Shown here: positions 16,125 to 24,921 of the stretch, piece after piece
Layout: each line of letters starts with the position of its first letter
Numbering within the stretch: the first letter of the stretch is position 1
NCBI GenBank assembly: GCA_023432805.1
Contig: JAEYUG010000057.1
Coordinates: 15,077 to 79,076 of the forward strand
DNA: 64,000 nt
Reading direction: 5' to 3'
Source: Bacteroidota bacterium
GTDB taxonomy: Bacteria; Bacteroidota; Ignavibacteria; SZUA-365
Position numbers and translations under genes: made by a program
The notes under the pieces: model-generated
The model's database searches: none
Seen by the model: the letters and a program-made list of their open reading frames with translations, nothing else
What the model was told of the DNA's origin: nothing

Positions 16125-17425
16125 TCAAGGACTCCCGGTGGGTTGTGCTCGCCGATGCGGTCCAGCGCGGTGACCGGGGCGCGGTGATGATGATGCAGCC
16201 CGAGTGGTTCGACGACCTGTCCTACCTCACCTACGAGGCGATCATCGGTCTGCCGACGCTCAGTCTGCCGCTCGTCGTCGAGGCGCTCAAGCCGAACCTC
16301 GCCGATGTCGCACTCGAGTCGGTCGTGCACAACCTGTCGCAGTCCATCGAGGACGAGGATGTCGACACGCATCTGTCGGCCCTCGCCTACCGGTACGGCA
16401 CCCACCGGATCGCCGAGATCATCGAGTCGGCGCAGTACCGGATCACGCAGGGCGAGAACCGGTTTCAGATCAGCGAGGACGTCCAGAGCGAACTCGCGAC
16501 GATCCACATGGGCGCGAAGGACGAGACCTTCGACGACGTCTTCTCCGAGGCGATCAGCTATGATCGTTCGGGATACCTGACCGGCATCGAGCAGTTCCAG
16601 CGGCTCGGTGTCGACCAGTGGCTCGGCGGCGACATCATCTCCATCGGCGGCGACACCGGCACGTACAAGACCACGTTCGCGATCCATCTGTGCGACGAGG
16701 CCCTCAAGGCGAACCCGGACCTGCATGTCCTGTACTTCATGAAGGAGCAGCCGCGCTACCAGACCCTGCACAAGCTGCTCGCCCGGCATGCCGGCGTGGG
16801 CTATACGAACATCATCAAGTACCTGAACCGCGAGAATCCCTCGTTCATTCAACAGGTGCGGGAGAAGACCGAGCACAACGACATCCTGCGCCGTTTCCAC
16901 ATCATCAGCCAGGACGACTTCTCGACACCCTACGATGTCGCGAACATCCTGCGCAAGAACGCGAACCGCTATGGGAAGGTCATGTGGGTGCTCGATTACC
17001 TGACCTGCCTGGAATTCGGCGGGAAGGCCGAACACTTCAACAGCTACCTCGCGCGCGGCTTGCGTGTGCTCAAGAACGCGGTCCTCGGCACCCGCTCGGT
17101 CGGCGTCATCATCAACCAACTCGTCAACGGATGGAACATCGGACGGGACAACACCGTCCAAAAGATGTTCCCCACGCGCTCACACATCATCTGGTCGAGT
17201 GAGATCAAGAATCTGTCGGCCTACATCATCATGCTTTACCATCCCGGCACGTACTTCCCGTACGACCGCCGCGCCATCTTCACTTCCTTCGCCAAACTGC
17301 GGCACTCCGACGGGACCTTCCGCACCTCGTTCATGATCGAGGGCGAGCAGCAGCAGTTCCGCACACCGCACGAGCGCGAGGCATTGACCATACACTCCAT
17401 CGAACAGGAAATCATCAAAGGATAA
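16118..17425 (+). CDS. DnaB-type replicative helicase (RecA-fold ATPase)
   Basis: Start at MVIKDSRWVVL; 435 residues, close to DnaB size. About 160 helical residues precede the ATPase core. Walker A is IGGDTGTYKTT (around 175-185), the next strand and conserved acidic residue are in LHVLYFMKEQPRYQT (DnaB proteins have SxE here), Walker B is VMWVLDYLT (Asp 293) and the sensor region is SVGVIINQLVNGW. It would unwind DNA ahead of the host polymerase. Overlaps the preceding small gene and is followed two bases later by the DUF932 gene. Confidence 0.85.
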   Translation: MVIKDSRWVVLADAVQRGDRGAVMMMQPEWFDDLSYLTYEAIIGLPTLSLPLVVEALKPNLADVALESVVHNLSQSIEDEDVDTHLSALAYRYGTHRIAEIIESAQYRITQGENRFQISEDVQSELATIHMGAKDETFDDVFSEAISYDRSGYLTGIEQFQRLGVDQWLGGDIISIGGDTGTYKTTFAIHLCDEALKANPDLHVLYFMKEQPRYQTLHKLLARHAGVGYTNIIKYLNRENPSFIQQVREKTEHNDILRRFHIISQDDFSTPYDVANILRKNANRYGKVMWVLDYLTCLEFGGKAEHFNSYLARGLRVLKNAVLGTRSVGVIINQLVNGWNIGRDNTVQKMFPTRSHIIWSSEIKNLSAYIIMLYHPGTYFPYDRRAIFTSFAKLRHSDGTFRTSFMIEGEQQQFRTPHEREALTIHSIEQEIIKG

Positions 17426-17427
17426 TC

Positions 17428-18435
17428 ATGGCACACGAAATCATGAACGGAGAGATGTTCTCCGTTCGTGCCACCCCCTGGCACAAGCAGGGCGTGGTGC
17501 TCGACAACCCGCCCTCCACCGCGGAGGCGATCAAGGCAGCCGGACTCAACTGGACGGTCGAGATGCTGCCGAACTTCATTCACGAGCAGACCGACACGAT
17601 GGGCATGATGCACTATGCGACCGGGTTGTTCTCGACCGTGCGCTGGACCGAAACCGGCCCGCTCATTCTCGGCACCGTCTCCGACCAGTACCGCGTCGTG
17701 CAGAACGAGGAGGCCTTCCGCGTGTTTGACGAGGTGCTGCTCCCGGCGGGCTACCAGTACGAAACTGCAGGTGCGATCAAAGGCGGCAAGAAGGTCTGGA
17801 TCATGGCCGTCGCTCCCGAGTCGTTCCGCGTCACGAACGGCGACGAGATCCGCAAGTATCTCCTGCTCGTCACATCGCACGACGGCACGGCCCAGGTGCG
17901 GTTCTTTCCGACCGCCGTGCGCGTGGTCTGCAACAACACGCTGCAGTGGGCACTCCGGGGCGCGTCAGACGGATTTGCGATCCCGCACAAGGGCGAGCCC
18001 GTCAGGAAGATCGATCTGGCCGCACGGCTTATCGAAAAGGCCGAGGGTGAGTTCATTCACGCCAAGGCCATGTTCGACCTGATGACCGAGCACCGGATGA
18101 CCGAGATGCAGGTGATCAAGTTCTGGGAGTCGGTCGTGCCCGACCTCAAGAAGCGCAATGACCCGGAGATCAAGCGCAACGTCTGGAAGCCGATGTTCGA
18201 GGCGCTGGCCGAGGGCTTCCACTACGGACGCGGCAACCGGGGCGAGACGCTGTGGGATGCCTACAACGCCGTGACCGAATACGTCGATCATCGGCGCGGG
18301 ACCGCGCACGAGCGCATCGTCGAGTACGCGATGTTCGGCAACGGGGCGAAGGTCAAGATCGCCGCGTTTGAGAAAGCGACGGATCTCGTGAAGGCTGAAC
18401 GCGAGAACGCACCTGTGTTCCTGGGGGTGAACTGA
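17428..18435 (+). CDS. DUF932 phage/plasmid protein
   Basis: The 335-residue product has a good ribosome site (AAAGGATAATC). It matches the widespread DUF932 family (TIGR03299 type): TPWHKQGVVLDNPPSTAEAI near the N-terminus, LGTVSDQYRVVQNEEAFRVF, and VRVVCNNTLQWAL. The family is common in phages and conjugative elements and its biochemical role is unsettled. C-terminal helices include AHERIVEYAMFGNGAKVKI. Start of the next gene overlaps the stop by one base. Confidence 0.88.
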   Translation: MAHEIMNGEMFSVRATPWHKQGVVLDNPPSTAEAIKAAGLNWTVEMLPNFIHEQTDTMGMMHYATGLFSTVRWTETGPLILGTVSDQYRVVQNEEAFRVFDEVLLPAGYQYETAGAIKGGKKVWIMAVAPESFRVTNGDEIRKYLLLVTSHDGTAQVRFFPTAVRVVCNNTLQWALRGASDGFAIPHKGEPVRKIDLAARLIEKAEGEFIHAKAMFDLMTEHRMTEMQVIKFWESVVPDLKKRNDPEIKRNVWKPMFEALAEGFHYGRGNRGETLWDAYNAVTEYVDHRRGTAHERIVEYAMFGNGAKVKIAAFEKATDLVKAERENAPVFLGVN

Positions 18436-18731
18436 TGAGCACGGACAACCCCACGAAGCTGGACCTCGCGCTCCAGGCGGCAGATGCCTACATGAACCGT
18501 GCGGCAGGAGAGGAGAAGGTCCAGAAGTTCAATGCGCTGTTCGCGACCCTCGTCGTCACGCTCTACCGCGTCTCGGTCCAGCGTGGACGGCTGGATGTCG
18601 ATCAGGTTCTGGACGTGGTGACCGCGGTGGCCTGCTGCGATCACGCAGTCATGGATCTCATCCTTGAGGCACTGAAGGAGGAGGCTGGGGAGTCCTCCCA
18701 GTGGGTCGACCAGTCGGCATTGGTGAACTGA
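18435..18731 (+). CDS. Small helical phage protein, unknown
   Basis: The 98-residue product is predicted mostly helical (FNALFATLVVTLYRVSVQRG, VLDVVTAVACC). It overlaps both neighbours by one base. No family recognised. Confidence 0.6.
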   Translation: MSTDNPTKLDLALQAADAYMNRAAGEEKVQKFNALFATLVVTLYRVSVQRGRLDVDQVLDVVTAVACCDHAVMDLILEALKEEAGESSQWVDQSALVN

Positions 18732-18940
18732 TGGATGCCGCAATCGAACTTCGCACGCAGCGTGAACGCTTCGAGTCGTGGAAGCGGATGAACGAGGCAT
18801 CTCCGACGGATCCCACGTACGCCCTCGTGCGCGCCACGAACGAGCAGACCCTCGCGATCTATCTCGTCGGGGGCCTTCTGGCGCAGATGATGAGTCCCCA
18901 CTTTATCGACAAGAACACCTACTCTGGAGACACCCCATGA
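18731..18940 (+). CDS. Small phage protein, unknown
   Basis: The 69-residue product starts MDAAIELRTQRERFESWKRM, a charged helix, and has a hydrophobic segment LAIYLVGGLLAQMM near the C-terminus. ATGA overlap with the next gene. No family recognised. Confidence 0.55.
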   Translation: MDAAIELRTQRERFESWKRMNEASPTDPTYALVRATNEQTLAIYLVGGLLAQMMSPHFIDKNTYSGDTP

Positions 18941-19563
18941 TGACACATACATTCGAATCCCTCTTCGGGGAGTCCAAACCCTCCGACGCAGACATCCTCC
19001 CCGGCGCCGAACCCACGTACACCCCGCCGAACATGCGTGAACTGCGCAGGGACGTGGGCATGGACGTGGGCGATGACCACGAGGAACCGTTCGAGGAGAA
19101 CGAGCGCGAGGAACTGTTCGAGGAGGATGAACCCATCGAGATCCCGATGTCGCTCGAAGTCCCGACCCGTTTCCCGAACAAGCACGAGATGATGGCCGCA
19201 CGTCCGCAGATCATCGAGGATCTGGTCGGCAGGCACGGCGCGCTCAAGACGTTCCTGCTCATCAAGTTCGTCGAGAAGCTTCTGCTCGACAAGGATCAGG
19301 GTGTGGCCCGCCAGATCAAGGATGCCGCAGAGATCGAGTACCTGGAGAAGTACGGCAAGGGCTCGACCGAAATCATGGGCGTGAAGGTCATGCCGCGCAG
19401 TGCCAATGCGATGTGGATCTATCCGCCCGAGGTGGCCGCTCTCGAAACCGAACTCGATGCGCTCAAGCGCAGGGTGGCCGGCGCAAAGAAGGCGGCCGAG
19501 ATCGACGGACGGGCCACAAGGTACAAGACCGACGACAAGACCATATCGGTCACGTTCCTATGA
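18937..19563 (+). CDS. Acidic phage protein with C-terminal coiled coil
   Basis: The 208-residue product has a very acidic N-terminal third (DDHEEPFEENEREELFEEDE, about residues 47-66), a helical middle (LKTFLLIKFVEKLLLDKDQG) and a C-terminal coiled-coil-like stretch (LETELDALKRRVAGAKKAAE). Possible protein-protein adaptor or DNA mimic; neither is demonstrated. Confidence 0.65.
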   Translation: MMTHTFESLFGESKPSDADILPGAEPTYTPPNMRELRRDVGMDVGDDHEEPFEENEREELFEEDEPIEIPMSLEVPTRFPNKHEMMAARPQIIEDLVGRHGALKTFLLIKFVEKLLLDKDQGVARQIKDAAEIEYLEKYGKGSTEIMGVKVMPRSANAMWIYPPEVAALETELDALKRRVAGAKKAAEIDGRATRYKTDDKTISVTFL

Positions 19564-19730
19564 TCTGGACGATCCGTGTGCGATCCTTCGATCTGCAGGT
19601 TGAGGCCGACCTGGTCGAGATCACGGACTTCGGGATCCGCATCGAGCGCCTCGGTGACACCGCGTACATCGACATCACCGAACCGTTCGAGATCATCGAG
19701 CCGCCACAGTCCTCTCTCATCCCGTCCTGA
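19560..19730 (+). CDS. 56-aa phage protein closing the early operon
   Basis: ATG overlaps the previous stop (ATGA). The product is beta-rich (MIWTIRVRSFDLQVEADLVE) and lies four bases before an intrinsic terminator, so it ends the early/replication operon. Confidence 0.6.
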   Translation: MIWTIRVRSFDLQVEADLVEITDFGIRIERLGDTAYIDITEPFEIIEPPQSSLIPS

Positions 19731-19733
19731 AAC

Positions 19734-19759
19734 AAGCCCCCCATGTGGGGGCTTTTTTT
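19734..19759 (+). terminator. Intrinsic terminator ending the early operon
   Basis: AAGCCCCC-CATG-TGGGGGCTT followed by a run of seven Ts. It separates the replication operon from the AT-rich gene at 19823 and from the late genes, so the late block needs its own promoter or antitermination. Confidence 0.9.
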
Positions 19760-19822
19760 CACCAACTATTCTTTGGTTGATACCTGATATTCCGTAGTTT
19801 CTGACGATATCAGAACTACTTA

Positions 19823-20338
19823 ATGGAACAGAACGACATGTCTCGAGCATTCCTTGGATTTCTTGTACTGTTGTTTTTCACGCCTGTCTCACAAGCAAGT
19901 TCACAGTCCCTGAATTTGGGCTTATTGTCTGTTCATCTTGGGCAGTCCATCCAACAATTGGAGTCGGAGGCGCTAACGTTTGGCTATTCAGTTGAGCTGA
20001 AGCCAGAGGCGGCTATCCACGTGGTTTATGATTCCAAGGGGAATAACCTAGGGCAGCTGGCAGCACCTCGTGGCAAGGTTATCCAAATTCTGAAATTCTG
20101 GTCCATTCCAAAGCCCAATGATTATTCGAGCGCTATCGAAGTCTTCTATTCAGCCTTCCTTGATGCGAAAGTCAGAGGAAACGATTTCGCATCTCCGAAT
20201 GTGAGATATGTGAATGTTGGTGGCATGAAGTCATCTACAATCAGTTTCAAAAGTGGCAACGAAGTACTCATGCTCAGTCACGGAGTACAGAAAGGCAGAA
20301 CCACCTATACTGTCATGGAGCTGCTCCCAGCGGAGTAG
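19823..20338 (+). CDS. AT-rich secreted protein, probable moron (lysogenic conversion) gene
   Basis: The 171-residue product starts MEQNDMSRAFLGFLVLLFFT, a signal peptide with cleavage near SQA-SSQ; MSRAFLG five residues in is an alternative start. The mature part is soluble, alpha/beta, with no Cys. By eye the gene is far more AT-rich than the phage around it and uses codons (TTA, ATA, GGA) avoided by its neighbours, a sign of separate acquisition. A terminator upstream, AT-rich spacer and isolation from both operons fit a gene expressed from the prophage. It does not resemble a family I know. Confidence 0.7.
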   Translation: MEQNDMSRAFLGFLVLLFFTPVSQASSQSLNLGLLSVHLGQSIQQLESEALTFGYSVELKPEAAIHVVYDSKGNNLGQLAAPRGKVIQILKFWSIPKPNDYSSAIEVFYSAFLDAKVRGNDFASPNVRYVNVGGMKSSTISFKSGNEVLMLSHGVQKGRTTYTVMELLPAE

Positions 20339-20445
20339 CGTATTTGGGATAGAAGGCAACAAGGTTCAGGGAGAAGTGGTAGCCGTCCCGCAACAGTTCC
20401 AGGGTACGCCGCAAGGGAGATCCCGCGCGCGATAGTTTCGTGCGC
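20339..20445 (+). other. Gap before portal with possible gene remnant
   Basis: About 100 bases separate the moron from the portal. One frame reads EGNKVQGEVVAVPQQFQGTP up to a stop at 20436, plausible as protein but without its own start, so it may be the end of a gene displaced by the moron. AGGGAGA at 20414-20420 could be a distant ribosome site for the portal. Confidence 0.3.
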
Positions 20446-22377
20446 ATGAAGTACACGTCAAAACGCATGTCCCGGAAGGCCGTTGATTTCGAGAATCAAC
20501 GGTTCGAGCACTACGCGGCGACCCGCAAGGGCCGTCTCGATCAGCGTGCCAAAGAGGCGTGGGAACTCTTCCACAACGACCGGGACGGCACCGACACCCA
20601 GTACACCCGCACGCAGATCGAGATGCTCGAACAGGTGGGTGCCCCGCATGTGTCGATGAACTTCATGTATCCGATCCTCTCGCACCAGAAGGGCGTGCTG
20701 ACCGCCGACCCGCCGATGGGCCGCGTCGTGCCCGACGGTGCGACCGACAAGCAGAAGGCGTACCTGTACGAGAAGCTCTGTGATGCGGTCTGGCGGCGAT
20801 CGAAAGCCCGCTCGGCGTATGCAAAGGCCGTCAAGGAGATGCTCATCGTCTACTACTCGGCCCTGCATGTCGAGCCGGTGTCCTTCTACCGACCCGGCAT
20901 GTTCGACCTGACCATCGGCCACACCTCGTGGGAGGATCTGTACATCGACCCCGACGCACGCGAGTCCGGTCTGAACTTCCGGGATGCCGAGTGCATGTAC
21001 GTCGCCAAGATCATTCCCGAACGCAAGGTGAAGAACATCTACGGCGTGGGCGTGCCCGCGAACCAGATGCTGCTGCACTCGGGCGTGTTCGACCGCGACG
21101 AGGAACTCGACAACCGACAGGTGCTGATCCGCGACGTGTACGAGAAGGAGTACGGGATCTACCTGATCATTGTGGATGCAACGGACCCGATGAACCCGGT
21201 GGTGACGCGCAAGGTGGTGTCGAGCGAGCGCGAGATGGAAAAGTGGAAGACGGGTCCGTTCCTTATTCAGGCCGCCCGCGAGGGCGTCTACGTGCGTCGG
21301 CGCACCATCCTCGGCGATGACATCGAGCTGGCCAATGTGTTCCTGCCGCTGACCGAGTATCCGTTCGCGATCCTGACCGCTGACGATTACATCAGTCCCT
21401 ACGGAAAGGCCCCCGCCGAGTTCCTGCGCGAGATGCAGAAGGCCATGAACAAGTTCTGGCAGATCGTGGTGCTCAACGCCATGCTGGCCTCGAACACGCG
21501 CTTCATGGGACCGAAGGGATCGTTCGTCGACAAGGACGCCTGGACCAGATACGCGGCGGTCGCGGGCCACACCTACGAGTACATCGCGGATTCGACGCTG
21601 CCGAACGGCGGCAAGCCCGAGATCATCGCCCCCCTGCCGCTCAACAGCGCCTTCTATCAGCTTGCCGAGCAGCTCAAGAGCATGGGCGAGTACACGACCG
21701 GCACGCACCCGTTTCAGATGGGCGATCCGAACGCCGCACCGAACACGGCGGGTGCCGGACAGCAGCTGCAGGCGGCGGGCACGATCCGTCTGCGCGATCT
21801 CAAGGCGCGGATCGGCATGTCGATCGGCATGGGCCTGTGGATCCCGGTGATCCAGTACATCAACCATTACGGATCCCGCGACCAGATCATCCGCTACATC
21901 GATGATACCGAGGAATTGCAGGAGATCCCGCTCGACCAGATCCTCGACGATTCGTCCATCGAGGAGTTCGACATCCAGACCGGCATCAAGACGAGCCTGC
22001 CGACCGACCGGGAGCGACTCCTGCTGCTTCTGCAGACCTTCATCGGGCAGGTCGCGGATCCGGGCCTTCAGCGTGTCGCGCTCGAGGAGACGCTCAAGCT
22101 GCAGGACTGGCCGGTGTTCGAGACCATCTCCAAGAAGTTCGATGTCGTGCGCGAACAGCAGGGACAGATGGCGCAGATGCAGGAACAGATCGAGAAGCTG
22201 AACGCGCTCGTGGACCGCCTGTCGACCGAGGTCATCATCGGCAAGGAGAAGGTCGAACTGGAGAAATTCAAGGGCGACATGGGCGTGATCCGTGCACAGA
22301 CCGAGGCGAAGGCCCAGGTGGCGCTCGGCAAGCTCCAGAACGCCGACAGTGTTGAACAAGCAGTAGAGGAACTCTGA
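20446..22377 (+). CDS. Portal protein (P22-like)
   Basis: About 643 residues; ATG 20446 chosen, with a GTG two codons earlier. The protein would form the dodecameric ring at the capsid vertex through which DNA passes. P22-type features: helical N-terminus (RRSKARSAYAKAVKEMLIVY), the strand region ending TSWEDLYIDPDARESGLNFR followed by DAECMYVAKIIPE, a central segment with PFQMGDPN, and a long C-terminal coiled part rich in Gln (QQGQMAQMQEQIEKLNALVD) like a barrel. First gene of the late head module. Confidence 0.85.
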   Translation: MKYTSKRMSRKAVDFENQRFEHYAATRKGRLDQRAKEAWELFHNDRDGTDTQYTRTQIEMLEQVGAPHVSMNFMYPILSHQKGVLTADPPMGRVVPDGATDKQKAYLYEKLCDAVWRRSKARSAYAKAVKEMLIVYYSALHVEPVSFYRPGMFDLTIGHTSWEDLYIDPDARESGLNFRDAECMYVAKIIPERKVKNIYGVGVPANQMLLHSGVFDRDEELDNRQVLIRDVYEKEYGIYLIIVDATDPMNPVVTRKVVSSEREMEKWKTGPFLIQAAREGVYVRRRTILGDDIELANVFLPLTEYPFAILTADDYISPYGKAPAEFLREMQKAMNKFWQIVVLNAMLASNTRFMGPKGSFVDKDAWTRYAAVAGHTYEYIADSTLPNGGKPEIIAPLPLNSAFYQLAEQLKSMGEYTTGTHPFQMGDPNAAPNTAGAGQQLQAAGTIRLRDLKARIGMSIGMGLWIPVIQYINHYGSRDQIIRYIDDTEELQEIPLDQILDDSSIEEFDIQTGIKTSLPTDRERLLLLLQTFIGQVADPGLQRVALEETLKLQDWPVFETISKKFDVVREQQGQMAQMQEQIEKLNALVDRLSTEVIIGKEKVELEKFKGDMGVIRAQTEAKAQVALGKLQNADSVEQAVEEL

Positions 22378-23534
22378 TGGCACAACTCGACGGAACACCC
22401 GTGGCAGTCGAGCCGGCCGCCTCGCATGCAGGCGCATCTGTGGCCACCCCGCCTCCGATGCCGATCTGGAATTTCGGATCGGGTGACATGAACGACATCT
22501 CGGCCCTCGACGATCCGATGGCCACCGTCCTGTTCAGCGATGCGGACGCGACTCATGTCGGCTCCGGTGGCGTCATGGACGGCGAGGGGACGGGCTTCGT
22601 TCCCAAGCCCATGAACGAACTCATGGAGAGCGAGCAGGCCGGGACGGCCGGGCTTCCCACGTACACCCCTGTGGAACCGGGCGCGACGGTACCTCCCGCG
22701 ACCGAGACCCAGGCTGCACCGGACGCCGCCGCCACACCCCCGGCACCCCCCAGTGATGCGACCACGACGCCCGCGCCTCCCGAGGTGGAAGCGCTGCGGA
22801 CCGAACTCGAGTCGCTCAAGCAGGTCAAGGAGTACATGGATTCCGAGGATTTCCAGAACGCGCGCATCATCGCGGAAGAACTCTTCAAGGATCCTGCAAC
22901 CTTCATTCAGCAGTACCTCCCGAGTGTCGTCGAACAACTCGGCATCCGGGAGCGCGCACAGGCCGCCGAGTCCCCGCAGGACTTCGCACGGCAGTACATG
23001 GAGCAGAAGCTCATCGAGAAGTATGGCGAGGATTTCACCTACAGCCCCCACGATGCGGGGTTCAGGGGCACGCAGTCGTATGACTTCGATGTCGACCGCC
23101 AGCTGTTTCTCCAGGAGGGTTTCTCCACGTACTACGGCGAACAGCAGCGGGTGGCGCAGTCGGTCGAACAGCGCACACAGGCCGCAGTCACGGCGGCCGC
23201 CTCGGTGGGCGAGAAGTACGGTCTGACCCGCGATCAGGTGCATGAGGCCCTGACGCAGCTGGACGCCATCAAGGACGATCCGGTGGCCACGTACTACGAC
23301 ATGGCCTTCCTCTGGCTCAAGCAGAACGGGAAGCTCCCGGCGACGAACCCCGCGCCCGGAGTTGTGACCCCGCCGGTGCATCCAAACCAGATGCAGCGGC
23401 GTCCCGAATCCGTCCCCGCTCCCGGTGTCGCATCGACACCCGCCGCATCCAGCGAACCGGTCAACGCCGTGCTCGCGGAGATCGCAGGGGACTTCCCCAT
23501 GGACTTCCTGATGGAAGGCATCCACGGGTTCTAA
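22377..23534 (+). CDS. Putative scaffolding protein
   Basis: The 385-residue product lies between portal and capsid, the standard place for a scaffold. Residues 1-130 are low-complexity Ala/Pro/Thr (TETQAAPDAAATPPAPPSDA), followed by an acidic helical region (VEALRTELESLKQVKEYMDS) and Gln-rich helices, then a Pro-rich tail. Composition and place support the call; there is no specific motif. ATG overlaps the portal stop by one base. Confidence 0.65.
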   Translation: MAQLDGTPVAVEPAASHAGASVATPPPMPIWNFGSGDMNDISALDDPMATVLFSDADATHVGSGGVMDGEGTGFVPKPMNELMESEQAGTAGLPTYTPVEPGATVPPATETQAAPDAAATPPAPPSDATTTPAPPEVEALRTELESLKQVKEYMDSEDFQNARIIAEELFKDPATFIQQYLPSVVEQLGIRERAQAAESPQDFARQYMEQKLIEKYGEDFTYSPHDAGFRGTQSYDFDVDRQLFLQEGFSTYYGEQQRVAQSVEQRTQAAVTAAASVGEKYGLTRDQVHEALTQLDAIKDDPVATYYDMAFLWLKQNGKLPATNPAPGVVTPPVHPNQMQRRPESVPAPGVASTPAASSEPVNAVLAEIAGDFPMDFLMEGIHGF

Positions 23535-23549
23535 CACGCATGAATTCTC

Positions 23550-24911
23550 ATGGCAGTCAATGATCTCGGTCAGGTCATCGCCGGAGCATGGGGTCCCGGG
23601 AACATCCCGAACGAACTGCTCAAGTATGACAAGGACAAAGCGGGCCTTCTGCTCTTCCTGGAGCGCGGAACCTCCCGCATGATGCACATGATCCACGAGC
23701 GGTTCGGCAAGCGCGATGTGACGAGTTTCCGACCGATGTGGTTCGATGTCAATCAGCTCGACGATGTGTTCACCGCGCTCGAGACGCAGACGCAGGCGAC
23801 GTTCAAGCAGATCAAGATGACGAACGATCAGGCCATCCAGCTGCAGCCTGGTGATCTGCTCGCCGTCGACGGTCTGTTCTGCGCCGACGGTGCGGCAGGC
23901 GGCACGGCAGGCACCTACTCCCGCGTGTGGTCCACGACGCACCGCATGGAGGAGATGATCCTCGTCGAGCGCGAACCGATCAAGGACTCGGCCGGCGCGG
24001 GTTATGCCTACGTCCATGTCCGTCGCGGGTACATCAACAACTACGCGACCGGCCGCATCAATGCCGAGCCGACCGCCGCCGCAAGTGCCGATGGCTACCT
24101 GCAGGACAACGACCGTCTGCTCAAGATGGCCAACACGCAGTGGACCGGATCGGACGCACCCCGCGGCGTCTCGAAGAACATCGAGGTCGACTCGAACCCG
24201 CTGCAGATCATGCGGTTCGCGTTCGAGGAGCAGGTCGAGGCCTCGAAGGAACAGACGTTCCAGAAGGAGTCGCACATGAACATCTCGCAGAAGCTGGCGC
24301 TCAAGCGCATGGCCTACGAGATGGAGTACCGCGCGCTCTACGGCACGCCGATCATCGAGCAGGAGGGCAACTCGCACCGGTACGCGACGGGCGGTCTCTT
24401 CCACTACGTCCAGAATACGATCGACTATTCGGCCGCAGGCTCGGTCACGTCGATGGACTGGATGGCATTCCAGCGCAATGTCATGGCCCCGCTGTTCGAA
24501 CTTGGCGGCTCGGGATCCAAGGTGGCGTTCTGCTCGATCTCGCAGTTCACGAACCTCGCGACCCTGCTCTGGAACAAGGTCACGATCTCGATCAACGAGT
24601 CGTGGTCGAAGGCCTTCAAGTTCGAGATCTACAAGATCGCGGGCGGGGGTGGCGAACTGAACCTGGTGCCGTCCTGGGTGTACGGACGCAACCGGTTCCG
24701 CGCCAATCAGATGCTCGTGCTCGACTTCGGCGGCCCGTACTTCAAGGTCGATGTCATGGAGGACATCCACATCAACAAGGGGCCGAACGGCGCCGGTCTG
24801 CAGCTTCCGGGTCAGCGCATCAAGAAGTACGAGTATGTCGGCATCACCGGCCTGCAGCGTCGTGCCAAGCAGTATCACGCCATCGTCACCGGCCTCCCGG
24901 CCCTCGCATAA
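23550..24911 (+). CDS. Major capsid protein
   Basis: The 453-residue product follows the scaffold, and its size fits an HK97-fold coat protein of a T7/P22/N4-like phage. Beta-rich regions (IQLQPGDLLAVDGLFCADG, PFVQ-free E-loop-like part) precede an A-domain-like C-terminal half (KVAFCSISQFTNLATLLWNK, FRANQMLVLDFGGPYFKVDV). Assignment rests mainly on order and length; I did not recognise a specific coat family. Confidence 0.75.
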   Translation: MAVNDLGQVIAGAWGPGNIPNELLKYDKDKAGLLLFLERGTSRMMHMIHERFGKRDVTSFRPMWFDVNQLDDVFTALETQTQATFKQIKMTNDQAIQLQPGDLLAVDGLFCADGAAGGTAGTYSRVWSTTHRMEEMILVEREPIKDSAGAGYAYVHVRRGYINNYATGRINAEPTAAASADGYLQDNDRLLKMANTQWTGSDAPRGVSKNIEVDSNPLQIMRFAFEEQVEASKEQTFQKESHMNISQKLALKRMAYEMEYRALYGTPIIEQEGNSHRYATGGLFHYVQNTIDYSAAGSVTSMDWMAFQRNVMAPLFELGGSGSKVAFCSISQFTNLATLLWNKVTISINESWSKAFKFEIYKIAGGGGELNLVPSWVYGRNRFRANQMLVLDFGGPYFKVDVMEDIHINKGPNGAGLQLPGQRIKKYEYVGITGLQRRAKQYHAIVTGLPALA

Positions 24912-24921
24912 GGAGAACGAC

